From positions 1-5,896 of the forward strand of contig JAGAPI010000152.1 in NCBI GenBank assembly GCA_017623335.1: a DNA stretch of 5,896 nt, in the 5' to 3' direction. Within the stretch, counting starts at the first letter, position 1, and each line of letters opens with the position of its first letter. Below the pieces are notes generated by a model. The model was given only the letters and a program-made list of their open reading frames with translations. It did not search any database and was not told where the DNA came from. Position numbers and translations under genes: made by a program. Positions 1-5,389 of this stretch are shown here, piece after piece. The stretch is from Prevotella sp. Lineage in GTDB: Bacteria; Bacteroidota; Bacteroidia; Bacteroidales; Bacteroidaceae.

Positions 1-213
1 ATGATAGTGTCCTGTTGCGTCTGTTGTTGTTCCTATTGTTGTGCCTTTCAATGATATAGTCACGAAAGAAAGATGTTCTTTTGTGTTTTTGTCAACTACG
101 TGTCCTACTATGTTTGCGTCTGATTCATTTATAGGAATTTCATAAGCATGCGATATTGAGGGGAACAATGTTATTATAGCTCCCAATACATAATATATAT
201 ATAATGTCTTCAT
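1..213 (-). CDS. TonB-dependent receptor, N-terminal fragment (runs off the left edge)
   Basis: The frame opens at ATG 213 and stays open for 71 codons to the window edge, so only the N-terminus is visible. Residues 1-22 form a signal peptide (hydrophobic core LYIYYVLGAIITLF, likely cleavage after SHA). From about residue 34 the pattern NIVGHVVDKNTKEHL, FVTISLKGTTIGTTTD and ATGHY is the opening of a carboxypeptidase-regulatory-like (CarbopepD_reg/DUF4480-type) beta-sandwich domain. In Bacteroidetes this domain precedes the plug and barrel of outer-membrane TonB-dependent receptors. Such receptors import metal chelates, haem, cobalamin or glycans using TonB energy; the substrate cannot be told from this fragment. 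The start has only a weak upstream purine run (AAAAAAAGG), usual for the phylum. It lies downstream of the His-rich protein and feoB on the same strand, which favours a metal-related ligand by inference. The fragment is AT-rich compared with feoB. A non-receptor protein with the same domain is the main alternative. Confidence 0.82.
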   Translation of the reverse strand, partial: MKTLYIYYVLGAIITLFPSISHAYEIPINESDANIVGHVVDKNTKEHLSFVTISLKGTTIGTTTDATGHYH

Positions 214-286
214 TTGTTTTTACCTTTTTTTGATATACATAAATATTCTTTTTCACAGCGAGCCTTGCCGCCTTATTCGGTGTTGA

Positions 287-377
287 GGGCTGGCTGAAAG
301 CCCGACAAGCACACAGCCCAGGGAAGCACCCTGGGAAAAATACGAGAAATAAATGCCCTACCTGAGATGAAAGGGCA
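287..377 (-). repeat. Three-hairpin element in the receptor leader, probable dispersed repeat
   Basis: Three inverted repeats follow one another in the 177-base gap before the receptor gene: arms 354-359/372-377 (TGCCCT/AGGGCA, 12-nt loop), 317-323/329-335 (CCCAGGG/CCCTGGG, perfect, 5-nt loop) and 287-291/299-303 (GGGCT/AGCCC, 7-nt loop). All stems are perfect. On the minus strand the first and third carry a similar CTTTCA string. No T-run follows any of the stems in the sense direction, so a simple terminator is unlikely. The layout resembles GC-rich palindromic elements scattered through Bacteroidetes intergenic regions; that resemblance is from memory and unverified. It would lie in the untranslated RNA between the His-rich protein and the receptor, where it could affect stability or expression. 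No cobalamin-riboswitch core is apparent. Confidence 0.55.
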
Positions 378-390
378 AAAGCATAATCAG

Positions 391-741
391 TTAAAATAAA
401 AACAAAGCAGGAGGGGCACGTAGCGGGAGTGTTCCGGGCATTACTGTTTGCAAGGTGTCGCATAATGCCGGAACAGGTATTATCATTATGAGTGAAAAAC
501 AAACATCTGGAATTGGTGATGAAGGCGGGTCACCAAAAGATTGTATTGCAGATAAATAAAATATTGTCTGAAAAGTTTTGACTGTGTGGGCGTGATTGCC
601 TTTGTATAAGTGTGAGTGTACGACAACGCTGCCGTTCACCACGTGAGTGTGGCTGAACAAGGTTATTCCTCCCCAATAAAACAGGAATATTGTGAGGAAG
701 AAAAAGCTAAGGAATCTTATTTGTTTCTTGCTTCTTTGCAT
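391..741 (-). CDS. Short His-rich membrane-anchored protein of a TonB-receptor-linked family
   Basis: A 116-residue protein of unknown function. Residues 1-8 are basic (MQRSKKQI), and 9-29 form a strong hydrophobic segment (signal anchor or uncleaved signal). A histidine-rich patch follows immediately: SHTHVVNG at 30-37, VHSH at 41-44 and NHAHT at 49-53, with His at 31, 33, 42, 44, 50 and 52. After that come a short Pro/Ser-rich stretch, a second hydrophobic stretch (about 80-94) and the tail LRAPPA at 108-113. The paired HxH motifs just after a membrane anchor suggest a periplasm-facing metal site; zinc, copper or iron are all possible. I recall short Bacteroidetes proteins of this pattern sitting directly before TonB-dependent receptor genes, as here, but this is memory rather than a search. 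ATG 741 is preceded by AAGG about 8 bases away. The gene is 82 bases after feoB, with no terminator or clear promoter between them, so co-transcription with feoB is plausible. The C-terminal third is less convincing as folded protein. Confidence 0.75.
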   Translation of the reverse strand: MQRSKKQIRFLSFFFLTIFLFYWGGITLFSHTHVVNGSVVVHSHLYKGNHAHTVKTFQTIFYLSAIQSFGDPPSSPIPDVCFSLIMIIPVPALCDTLQTVMPGTLPLRAPPALFLF

Positions 742-823
742 TTTATTATGCCTTGCTTTTCTTTGGACGCGTTTTGATATTTGATTCTGTTAAATATTAT
801 TATTGATGTCTTTTTAAATTTTC

Positions 824-3370
824 TTAGAATATGCTGCCTATTTGATATATCAGTCCGCTTACCACCCATGCCAGTGCCGTGGTGTAGACTGCCACGAATG
901 CCGCCCAGCCCCATGAGCCGCTTTCGTGCCTTACGGCTGCGATGGTGGCTATACACGGAAAATATATAAGCACAAATATCATATAGCAGAACGCTATCAG
1001 CGGTGTCACCCCGTCGGCTGCCATTTTGCTGTGCAGGTCGGCATATTTGTCGGCATTGCCTGTCTCACTGTCTGCCACACTGTCGTCGCCGGCATAAAGC
1101 ACGCCCATGGTTGAAGCCACAATCTCTTTGGCACCTATGCCCGAAACCAGTCCAACGCCAAGTTTCCAGTCGAAGCCCTGCAGTGCAAATGCCGGTTCTA
1201 TAGCCTTGCCTATCATGCCTATGTAGCTTTGCTCTTTCTGCTCCTGGGGGGTGAGGCTGCCGTTGTGCGGGAAATAGCCCAAAGCCCACACTATGATGCT
1301 TGCCACGAGAATCACGCCTCCCATCTTTTTAAGATATTGCCGGCCTTTTTCCCATGTGTGTCGCATCGTTGCCTTGGCGGTGGGGAAGCGGTAGGGCGGC
1401 AGCTCCATTACAAACGGGGTGTCATCGCCCTTTATGAGAAAGCGGCTGAACAGGCGGCTCATCACCACAGCCAGCATTACACCTATTATATATAATAGCA
1501 TTATTATCCACGTTCTGTACTGCAGGGCAAAGAAGGTGTTTACTATCATGATGTAGATGGGCAGGCGTGCCGAGCAGCTCATCATCGGCAGCACCAGCAT
1601 TGTTAACAGCCGTGAGCGACGGCTTTCCACCGTCCTTGTTGCCATGATTGCCGGCACATTGCAGCCAAATCCCATTATCAGCGGTATGAATGACTTGCCG
1701 TGAAGCCCCATTTTGTGCATCAGCTTGTCCATGATGAAGGCGGCACGTGCCATATAGCCGCTGTCCTCCATAAACGAGATGAAGGTGTAGAGAATAAGAA
1801 TCTGCGGCAGAAACACAATCACCGCTCCCACGCCGCCTATGATACCGTCCACCAGCATGTCCTTCAGCGGACCGTCTGCCATGTATGTGGCAATGGTGTC
1901 GCTGAGCAGTCCTATGCCTGCCTCAATCCAGTCCATGGGATATTGTCCGAGGTCGAACGTTGCCTTGAACATAAGAAACAGCACGAGCAGAAACATAGGG
2001 AATCCCACGTAGCGGTTGGTTATCACGCGGTCTATCATGTGGGTCAGCTGATAATTGTCCTGCTTGTCGCCCTGCTCATAGCCTGCTTCCTGAAGGGCAC
2101 CGTGTATCAAGGCATATTTTGCGTCCATTATCGCTGTCTCGGTGTCTTCCTTCTTCTCCTTTCTTATTTTTTCTGCCTCGCTGTCGCGTAGTGCCAGTAT
2201 TTCATCGCCGTCGGGCAGGGTCTTGATTATCTCCTCGGTTTCACTGTCCATCTCAAGCAGTTTTATTGCAAGATAGCGTGTGGAGAACTTATGGCGTATC
2301 TGTTCCTCGTCGTGCAGTCGGTCCTTAATTGCCCCGATGCTGCTTTCAAGCAGTGTTCCGTGGTTGAGATGTATGTGGCGTGTTACGCTCCTGTTGGGGC
2401 GGTTGCCGTGGGCAAAGTCCTCTCCGTGGTCGCCTCCGTGGTGCTTTTCGTAGCTTTTGTGCCAGTTTTGTATTTCTTCAGCAACTTCAGGGTTTATGTT
2501 TCCATTCTTGTCGATGAAGTCCACGCCCTCATACATATTTATAATAATGTGGAACAGCAGCTCCACGCCCATTCCAGTCTTGAACGATGTGGGTATCATC
2601 GGTACTCCGAGCAGTTGCCCTAACTTGTCTCGGTCGAGCTTGTCGCCGCGTGCCTCAAATTCATCGTACATGTTCAATGCACACACCATACGCAGGTGCA
2701 TGTCAACGAGTTGCGTGGTCAGATACAAGTTTCGCTCCAGATTGCTTGCATCCAGTACGTTTATTACCACGTCGGGAGTCTTCTCGATTATCTGTTTGCG
2801 CACATACAACTCTTCGGGGCTGTATGCCGACAGCGAATAGGTGCCTGGCAGGTCGACTATGTTGAAATCGTAACCTTCAAAATGAGCGTGAGCCTCCTTG
2901 GCGTCTACGGTCACTCCCGAGTAGTTGCCCACACGCTCGTGCGCTCCGCTGGCATAGTTGAACAATGAGGTCTTGCCGCAGTTGGGGTTGCCCACGAGAG
3001 CTACGTTTATGGTGCGGCGGCGGTGCATGGCTGCGTTGCGCAGCTGGGTGTCGTCAAGAGGCCGTGTCTCATTGTCGCTTTCGTCAATTACGGTGCTCCT
3101 GCCTGTCTCTGCTGCCAGTTGTTGCTCTATTTTCCGCGCTTCGTCCACTGATATTATCTCAATCATGCTCGCCTCGTTGTGGCGCAGTGACACCTCGTAG
3201 CCCATCAGTTTGTATTTCACGGGGTCCTGCAGTGGGGCGTTGAGCAGCACCTCCACCACTTTTCCCTTGATGAATCCCATTTCTACTATGCGCTTGCGGA
3301 ATCCGCCGTGACCCATTACCTTTACAATCACGCCCCGCTCGCCTGTTTTCAATTCTGACAATCTGCTCAT
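824..3370 (-). CDS. feoB: Ferrous iron transporter, FeoA-FeoB fusion
   Basis: An 848-residue inner-membrane Fe(II) importer with the small FeoA protein fused to its N-terminus, an arrangement known in Bacteroidetes. Residues 1-75 are the FeoA SH3-like domain (MGFIKGKVVEVL, then YKLMGYEVSLR). A linker (76-120) leads to the GTPase domain: G1 GNPNCGKTS 127-135, G2 GVT 152-154, G3 DLPG 173-176 and G4 NMYD 233-236. The G5 region reads TSFKTGMG (261-268) where an SA pair is usual. A His-rich stretch (304-337) lies after the G domain. The permease core begins at about 450 and carries the Gate motifs GFGCNVPAI (567-575) and PMMSCSARLPIY (595-606), plus YFPC (803-806), with conserved cysteines 570, 599 and 806. 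All expected domains are present with no frameshift. ATG 3370 fits because FeoA starts at once; the preceding GAAGAA is a modest ribosome site. It has its own promoter with an overlapping palindrome. No feoC-like gene follows. Confidence 0.97.
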   Translation of the reverse strand: MSRLSELKTGERGVIVKVMGHGGFRKRIVEMGFIKGKVVEVLLNAPLQDPVKYKLMGYEVSLRHNEASMIEIISVDEARKIEQQLAAETGRSTVIDESDNETRPLDDTQLRNAAMHRRRTINVALVGNPNCGKTSLFNYASGAHERVGNYSGVTVDAKEAHAHFEGYDFNIVDLPGTYSLSAYSPEELYVRKQIIEKTPDVVINVLDASNLERNLYLTTQLVDMHLRMVCALNMYDEFEARGDKLDRDKLGQLLGVPMIPTSFKTGMGVELLFHIIINMYEGVDFIDKNGNINPEVAEEIQNWHKSYEKHHGGDHGEDFAHGNRPNRSVTRHIHLNHGTLLESSIGAIKDRLHDEEQIRHKFSTRYLAIKLLEMDSETEEIIKTLPDGDEILALRDSEAEKIRKEKKEDTETAIMDAKYALIHGALQEAGYEQGDKQDNYQLTHMIDRVITNRYVGFPMFLLVLFLMFKATFDLGQYPMDWIEAGIGLLSDTIATYMADGPLKDMLVDGIIGGVGAVIVFLPQILILYTFISFMEDSGYMARAAFIMDKLMHKMGLHGKSFIPLIMGFGCNVPAIMATRTVESRRSRLLTMLVLPMMSCSARLPIYIMIVNTFFALQYRTWIIMLLYIIGVMLAVVMSRLFSRFLIKGDDTPFVMELPPYRFPTAKATMRHTWEKGRQYLKKMGGVILVASIIVWALGYFPHNGSLTPQEQKEQSYIGMIGKAIEPAFALQGFDWKLGVGLVSGIGAKEIVASTMGVLYAGDDSVADSETGNADKYADLHSKMAADGVTPLIAFCYMIFVLIYFPCIATIAAVRHESGSWGWAAFVAVYTTALAWVVSGLIYQIGSIF

Positions 3371-3386
3371 TTCTTCGCTGAATGTA

Positions 3387-3426
3387 TTTTTATTACCTTC
3401 ATTTTGGAGCGCAAAGGTAATAAAAA
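3387..3426. promoter_or_regulatory. Perfect 13-bp inverted repeat over the feoB promoter, candidate operator
   Basis: The arms TTTTTATTACCTT (3387-3399) and AAGGTAATAAAAA (3414-3426) are exactly complementary and separated by 14 bases. The right arm includes most of the -7 element of the feoB promoter, and the spacer would hold the transcription start. A protein bound here would block RNA polymerase, as expected for a metal-dependent repressor of an iron importer (Fur, or a DtxR/MntR-type protein). The sequence does not match the textbook Fur or DtxR box, so the regulator is unassigned. A hairpin in the mRNA is less likely because one arm lies at or upstream of the predicted start. The outer five pairs are A/T only; the informative core is ATTACCTT/AAGGTAAT. 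Confidence 0.5.
3412..3419 (-). promoter_or_regulatory. Bacteroidetes -7 promoter element of feoB
   Basis: The minus strand reads TACCTTTG, an exact match to the TAnnTTTG -7 consensus used by the primary sigma factor of Bacteroidetes. It lies 41 bases upstream of the feoB ATG, giving a leader of roughly 35 bases. No convincing -33 TTTG is seen at the expected distance, where the sequence is AT-rich, so the promoter may be weak or need an activator. Confidence 0.55.
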
Positions 3427-3483
3427 AAATCCGTAAATAGCATGTTTATGTTTGAAAAATGAAAAAAATACCAGAAAATGGGG

Positions 3484-3528
3484 AGTCAGAAGAAGTATAG
3501 GAGTTACTTCCCCTAACTTCTCCTGACT
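3484..3528 (-). terminator. Long imperfect hairpin after the Spy-like gene, possible terminator
   Basis: The outer stem pairs 3484-3496 with 3516-3528 (AGTCAG with CTGACT, then AGAAGT with ACTTCT, one G-U pair in the minus-strand RNA). An inner stem 3498-3503/3510-3515 follows after a one-base bulge, leaving a 6-nt loop. It begins two bases after the stop codon of the Spy-like gene and lies before the feoB promoter, as expected of an operon-ending signal. The T-run is not adjacent: C residues follow and the first long T stretch comes about 20 bases later, so efficiency is uncertain. The arms are inverted copies of the 10-bp repeat described separately. Confidence 0.4.
3485..3527. repeat. 10-bp repeat units, two inverted and two direct
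   Basis: In plus-strand reading, 3508-3517 (TTCCCCTAAC) and 3518-3527 (TTCTCCTGAC) are adjacent direct units. Positions 3485-3494 and 3495-3504 are two units in the opposite orientation, whose complements read TTCTTCTGAC and ACTCCTATAC. The consensus TTCTCCTAAC is shared with the five-unit array at 4101-4150. Opposing units create the hairpin at 3484-3528. The cluster abuts the stop codon of the Spy-like gene. Confidence 0.6.
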
Positions 3529-3529
3529 T

Positions 3530-4057
3530 TTATCGTTTTTGTTTTGGCTGGTGCATTCCCGCATGGCGCGCTCCAGGATGTTTTTTGTCTTGTTTACGGT
3601 TGCCCCACATGCTGCGCATCTTGTTGTCGAAGTTCTGCTCCATGTCGTAAATCTTGAGCAGTTGGGTGTGGGTGATTACCTTTGACATCTTGTTGTAATA
3701 CTTCTCACGGATGTCGAGTATTTTCCGGCTTGCATCCAAACGTTCCTTCACAATCTTTTCAGCCTCAGCATCGGTGATAGTGCCTTTGGGTGGACGGCGG
3801 TTTTTCATTCCGGCACGGCGCAGGTCGCTTTTAGCCTTGAGGTATTCCCTGTAGACGGGTGTAAACTTGGCGGCTGTGGCATCATCGAGCTTCAGCATGT
3901 CCACCACAAACTTTGTCTGGTGTGCGTGCCGTTCCTCAATGTTCATTTTCTTGCCTTGCTGCTGGTCTGGGGTGGGACACTGTGCTTGCTGCGGTGTGGC
4001 AGCGAAAGCCGCAATCTGAATCATTGTTGCGGCAATAATCATAATAATCTTTTTCAT
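3530..4057 (-). CDS. Spy/CpxP-like periplasmic protein
   Basis: A 175-residue exported protein. Residues 1-19 are a clear signal peptide (MKKIIMIIAATMIQIAAFA) with cleavage before ATPQQ. The mature part is helical and highly charged: an extended Gln-rich start, a first helix pair around 41-83 containing LKLDDATAAKFTPVYREYLK, and a second around 95-150 containing YYNKMSKVITHTQLLKIYDME. These two blocks match the pattern of Spy/CpxP-type proteins and their Bacteroidetes relatives, where LxLtpeQaxkF and kvLtpeQxxkiy-like segments recur. The tail (153-175) is basic and His-rich. By family, a role in sensing or buffering misfolded envelope protein or metal stress is likely, not shown. It is the third gene of the sigma-factor operon. 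ATG 4057 has AAAGAAAAGA upstream. Cys27 is not in a lipobox, so a soluble periplasmic protein is expected. Confidence 0.75.
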   Translation of the reverse strand: MKKIIMIIAATMIQIAAFAATPQQAQCPTPDQQQGKKMNIEERHAHQTKFVVDMLKLDDATAAKFTPVYREYLKAKSDLRRAGMKNRRPPKGTITDAEAEKIVKERLDASRKILDIREKYYNKMSKVITHTQLLKIYDMEQNFDNKMRSMWGNRKQDKKHPGARHAGMHQPKQKR

Positions 4058-4100
4058 AATCTTTTCTTTTTATTTGGGTTATTAAATTCAAAAACCATTT

Positions 4101-4150
4101 GTCTCCTAACTCCTCCTATCTCCCCTTAACTTCTCCTAACTCTCCTTAAT
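4101..4150. repeat. Five tandem copies of a degenerate 10-bp repeat
   Basis: Positions 4101, 4111, 4121, 4131 and 4141 each begin a 10-base unit. The cleanest is TTCTCCTAAC (4131-4140); the others differ at one to four positions and all keep a CCT core. The register is exact across all five units. The last unit overlaps the stop codon (4146-4148) of the membrane-protein gene. In the mRNA direction each unit reads like GTTAGGAGAA, so an AGGAG-like, ribosome-site-like string recurs every ten bases in the spacer before the Spy-like gene. Confidence 0.7.
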
Positions 4151-4526
4151 AAGAAGCCAGATACATATCAGGGTCGGTGTTTTCTGCCCATGTTTTCAGC
4201 TCCTCGTCGCTCATGTTTTCAATCATGTCGTCCACATGTGCATCCACGGCTGCTGCAGTTATGGCAGGGGTGTCCTGCGGCATTTCACGCTGGATGGCAA
4301 ACACTGCAAGGAGCACTGCCGCCGCCATGGCTGCCACTGACGTGATGATTACCGTCATTCGCCTTGTGCGCTTCCGTCTATTGGCTTCTGCATTCACAGT
4401 AGCGTTGAGAATCCTCTGGCGCGACTGCTCGAAAAAGTTGTCTGGCACAGTGTAAGGCGTCTTCCTGCTAAGTTGCTCTATGTTAAAATCGTTGTTCATA
4501 ATAGTCTCATTTTTCGTGTTATACAT
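4146..4526 (-). CDS. Single-pass membrane protein, candidate anti-sigma factor
   Basis: A 126-residue protein encoded directly after the ECF sigma factor. The N-terminal 50 residues are cytoplasmic by prediction and include NIEQLSRKTPYTVPDNFFEQ, a pattern I associate with small Bacteroidales proteins encoded beside ECF sigma genes. An Arg/Lys cluster (50-56, RRKRTRR) precedes one transmembrane helix (about 57-78), giving an N-in orientation. The outside tail is acidic and short (DDMIENMSDEELKTWAENTD). No ZAS zinc motif and no FecR domain are visible, so the anti-sigma role rests on position and topology. The start is uncertain: ATG 4526 has a strong purine-rich leader (GAGAGAAAAGA), whereas ATG 4499, nine codons in (MNNDFNIEQL), fits the expected family start better. 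The stop codon lies inside the decamer array. The gap to the sigma gene is 40 bases (67 with the later start). Confidence 0.75.
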   Translation of the reverse strand: MYNTKNETIMNNDFNIEQLSRKTPYTVPDNFFEQSRQRILNATVNAEANRRKRTRRMTVIITSVAAMAAAVLLAVFAIQREMPQDTPAITAAAVDAHVDDMIENMSDEELKTWAENTDPDMYLASY

Positions 4527-4566
4527 TCTTTTCTCTCTTCTCTTTATTTAATTTGTCCGTTCTTTG

Positions 4567-5106
4567 TCAGAACAGCTTTTTAATATATTCCGTCACTTTC
4601 TGCTTGGCAATGTGATAGTTGGTCTTTGCCGCGCTCATGCTGCTGCCTGTCACGTCGGCTATGTCCTGATAGCTCATGTCGTCGTAGTATCGCATGTTGA
4701 ACACAATCCGCTGCATTTCGGGCAACTTTAGCACAGCTTCCTGCAGTGCCATTATTATATGGTCGGAGCTGTCGGTCATGCTGTCGCCGGCAAGTTTCTG
4801 AGCTAATTCCTGACTGTTTCCGCTTTCTACTACAGCCTTGTTCTTTTGCTTGTTTATAAATGTTATACATTCGTTGGTTGCAATCCTGTAGAGCCATGTG
4901 CCTATGCTGCTGTCTCCGCGGAACGACTTCCAGTTTTTAAACGACTTCACAAACACCTCCTGCAGTAAGTCTTCGGCATCCTCGTGGCTCACCACAAGTC
5001 GCCTGATATGCCAGTAGACCTTTTGCTGGTATGTGTCTACCAGCAGGGCAAATCCCTTGCCCATGTCCGCTTCGCACAGCTGTGTTATGTCGTTGTCTGT
5101 TGTCAT
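4567..5106 (-). CDS. ECF-type RNA polymerase sigma factor (sigma-70 family)
   Basis: A 179-residue alternative sigma factor that would direct RNA polymerase to a stress or envelope regulon. Region 2 spans about 20-88: HEDAEDLLQEVFVKSFKNW (41-59) is the core-binding and -10-recognition helix set, followed by SSIGTWLYRIATNECITFI (66-84). A variable acidic linker covers 89-118. Region 4 spans about 120-175: LPEMQRIVFNMRYYDDMSYQ (128-147), then IADVTGSSMSAAKTNYHIAK (149-168), the helix-turn-helix that reads the -35 region. The length is typical for a two-domain ECF factor. It is first in a three-gene operon, ahead of a likely membrane anti-sigma factor and a Spy/CpxP-like protein, which points to envelope surveillance. 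ATG 5106 is preceded by an A-rich leader (ACGACAAACAA) without a clear Shine-Dalgarno sequence, common in this phylum. The exact ECF subgroup cannot be assigned here. Confidence 0.93.
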   Translation of the reverse strand: MTTDNDITQLCEADMGKGFALLVDTYQQKVYWHIRRLVVSHEDAEDLLQEVFVKSFKNWKSFRGDSSIGTWLYRIATNECITFINKQKNKAVVESGNSQELAQKLAGDSMTDSSDHIIMALQEAVLKLPEMQRIVFNMRYYDDMSYQDIADVTGSSMSAAKTNYHIAKQKVTEYIKKLF

Positions 5107-5143
5107 TTGTTTGTCGTTTTACTTATTTGACGAATGAAATCGT

Positions 5144-5176
5144 GAAATGTAAAATTGAGTGATGATTTTTAACAAT
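5144..5176 (-). promoter_or_regulatory. Possible promoter of the sigma-factor operon
   Basis: On the minus strand TACATTTC (5151-5144) matches seven of eight positions including the two free ones of the TAnnTTTG -7 element. A TTG (5175-5173) lies 21 bases upstream, near the usual -33 spacing. The predicted start would give a leader of about 30 bases before ATG 5106. The region is AT-rich, so chance matches are possible, and an autoregulated ECF promoter could look different. Confidence 0.35.
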
Positions 5177-5221
5177 TCTTTATTATACATTATTAAGGTG
5201 TGGAAATATACGTTTTTGTAA

Positions 5222-5280
5222 AACGTGCTACACGTTGCACCCAATACCTCTGGTTAGGGCTAATCACCAAGGTGACGAGG
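5222..5280 (-). other. Compact structured intergenic element of unknown function
   Basis: This GC-richer island sits in AT-rich flanks and holds several short perfect inverted repeats. AACGTG/CACGTT (5222-5227/5231-5236) has a 3-nt spacer and is followed on the minus strand by TTTT. TCACC/GGTGA lies at 5264-5268/5271-5275. TTAG/CTAA lies at 5253-5256/5259-5262. CCTC and GAGG (5277-5280 with 5247-5250, minus strand) could close the latter two into a small multi-branch fold. It lies between the terminator at 5329 and the predicted sigma-operon promoter, so it is either upstream of transcription or a separate RNA. It may be another dispersed repeat. No known riboswitch was recognised. Confidence 0.4.
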
Positions 5281-5328
5281 TTTTATACTGCGAGAATAAA
5301 CGCAAAAAATAAATGAAATACAAAGAAA

Positions 5329-5365
5329 AACTCCGCGCGGAGAATGTTTTTCTCAGCGCAGAGTT
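5329..5365 (-). terminator. Strong rho-independent terminator, probably bidirectional
   Basis: The arms 5329-5343 and 5351-5365 pair over 14 of 15 positions (AACTC, a GCGC core, then GAGA-type pairs, with one G-U pair and one mismatch) around a 7-nt loop. On the minus strand TTT follows the stem directly, continuing the TT of its last two pairs into a five-T run; on the plus strand GTTTT follows. It lies 24 bases after the stop of the 45-codon gene and ends that transcript. Confidence 0.85.
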
Positions 5366-5389
5366 GTTTTCGTATGTTGCGATGCTATG

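Noticed and set aside
214..390. Cobalamin or other known riboswitch before the receptor gene
   Set aside because: No B12-box-like core or other familiar aptamer motif could be seen; only the three simple hairpins are present.
140..502. Minus-strand open frame of 120 codons overlapping the His-rich protein and the receptor start
   Set aside because: It overlaps both better-supported genes in another frame and is largely a translation of the hairpin element (FFPGCFPGLCACRAF), with no domain or signal of its own.
742..823. Terminator or independent promoter between feoB and the His-rich protein
   Set aside because: No stable stem with a T-run and no TAnnTTTG match was found, so the two genes are treated as possibly co-transcribed.
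717..956. Minus-strand 79-codon open frame over the feoB 3' end
   Set aside because: It is out of frame with the conserved FeoB C-terminus and the His-rich protein, with unlikely composition.
1700..2191. Long plus-strand open frame (163 codons) opposite feoB, plus several shorter ones between 926 and 3243
   Set aside because: All are complements of the conserved FeoB coding sequence; their Cys/His-rich, low-complexity translations show no recognisable domain.
3367..3564. Minus-strand 65-codon frame between the Spy-like gene and feoB
   Set aside because: It spans the hairpin, promoter and palindrome and overlaps the end of the Spy-like gene in another frame; regulatory content explains it better.
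4177..4455. Plus-strand 92-codon frame opposite the candidate anti-sigma gene
   Set aside because: It is an antisense shadow of the membrane protein; its Ala/Ser runs mirror the transmembrane codons.
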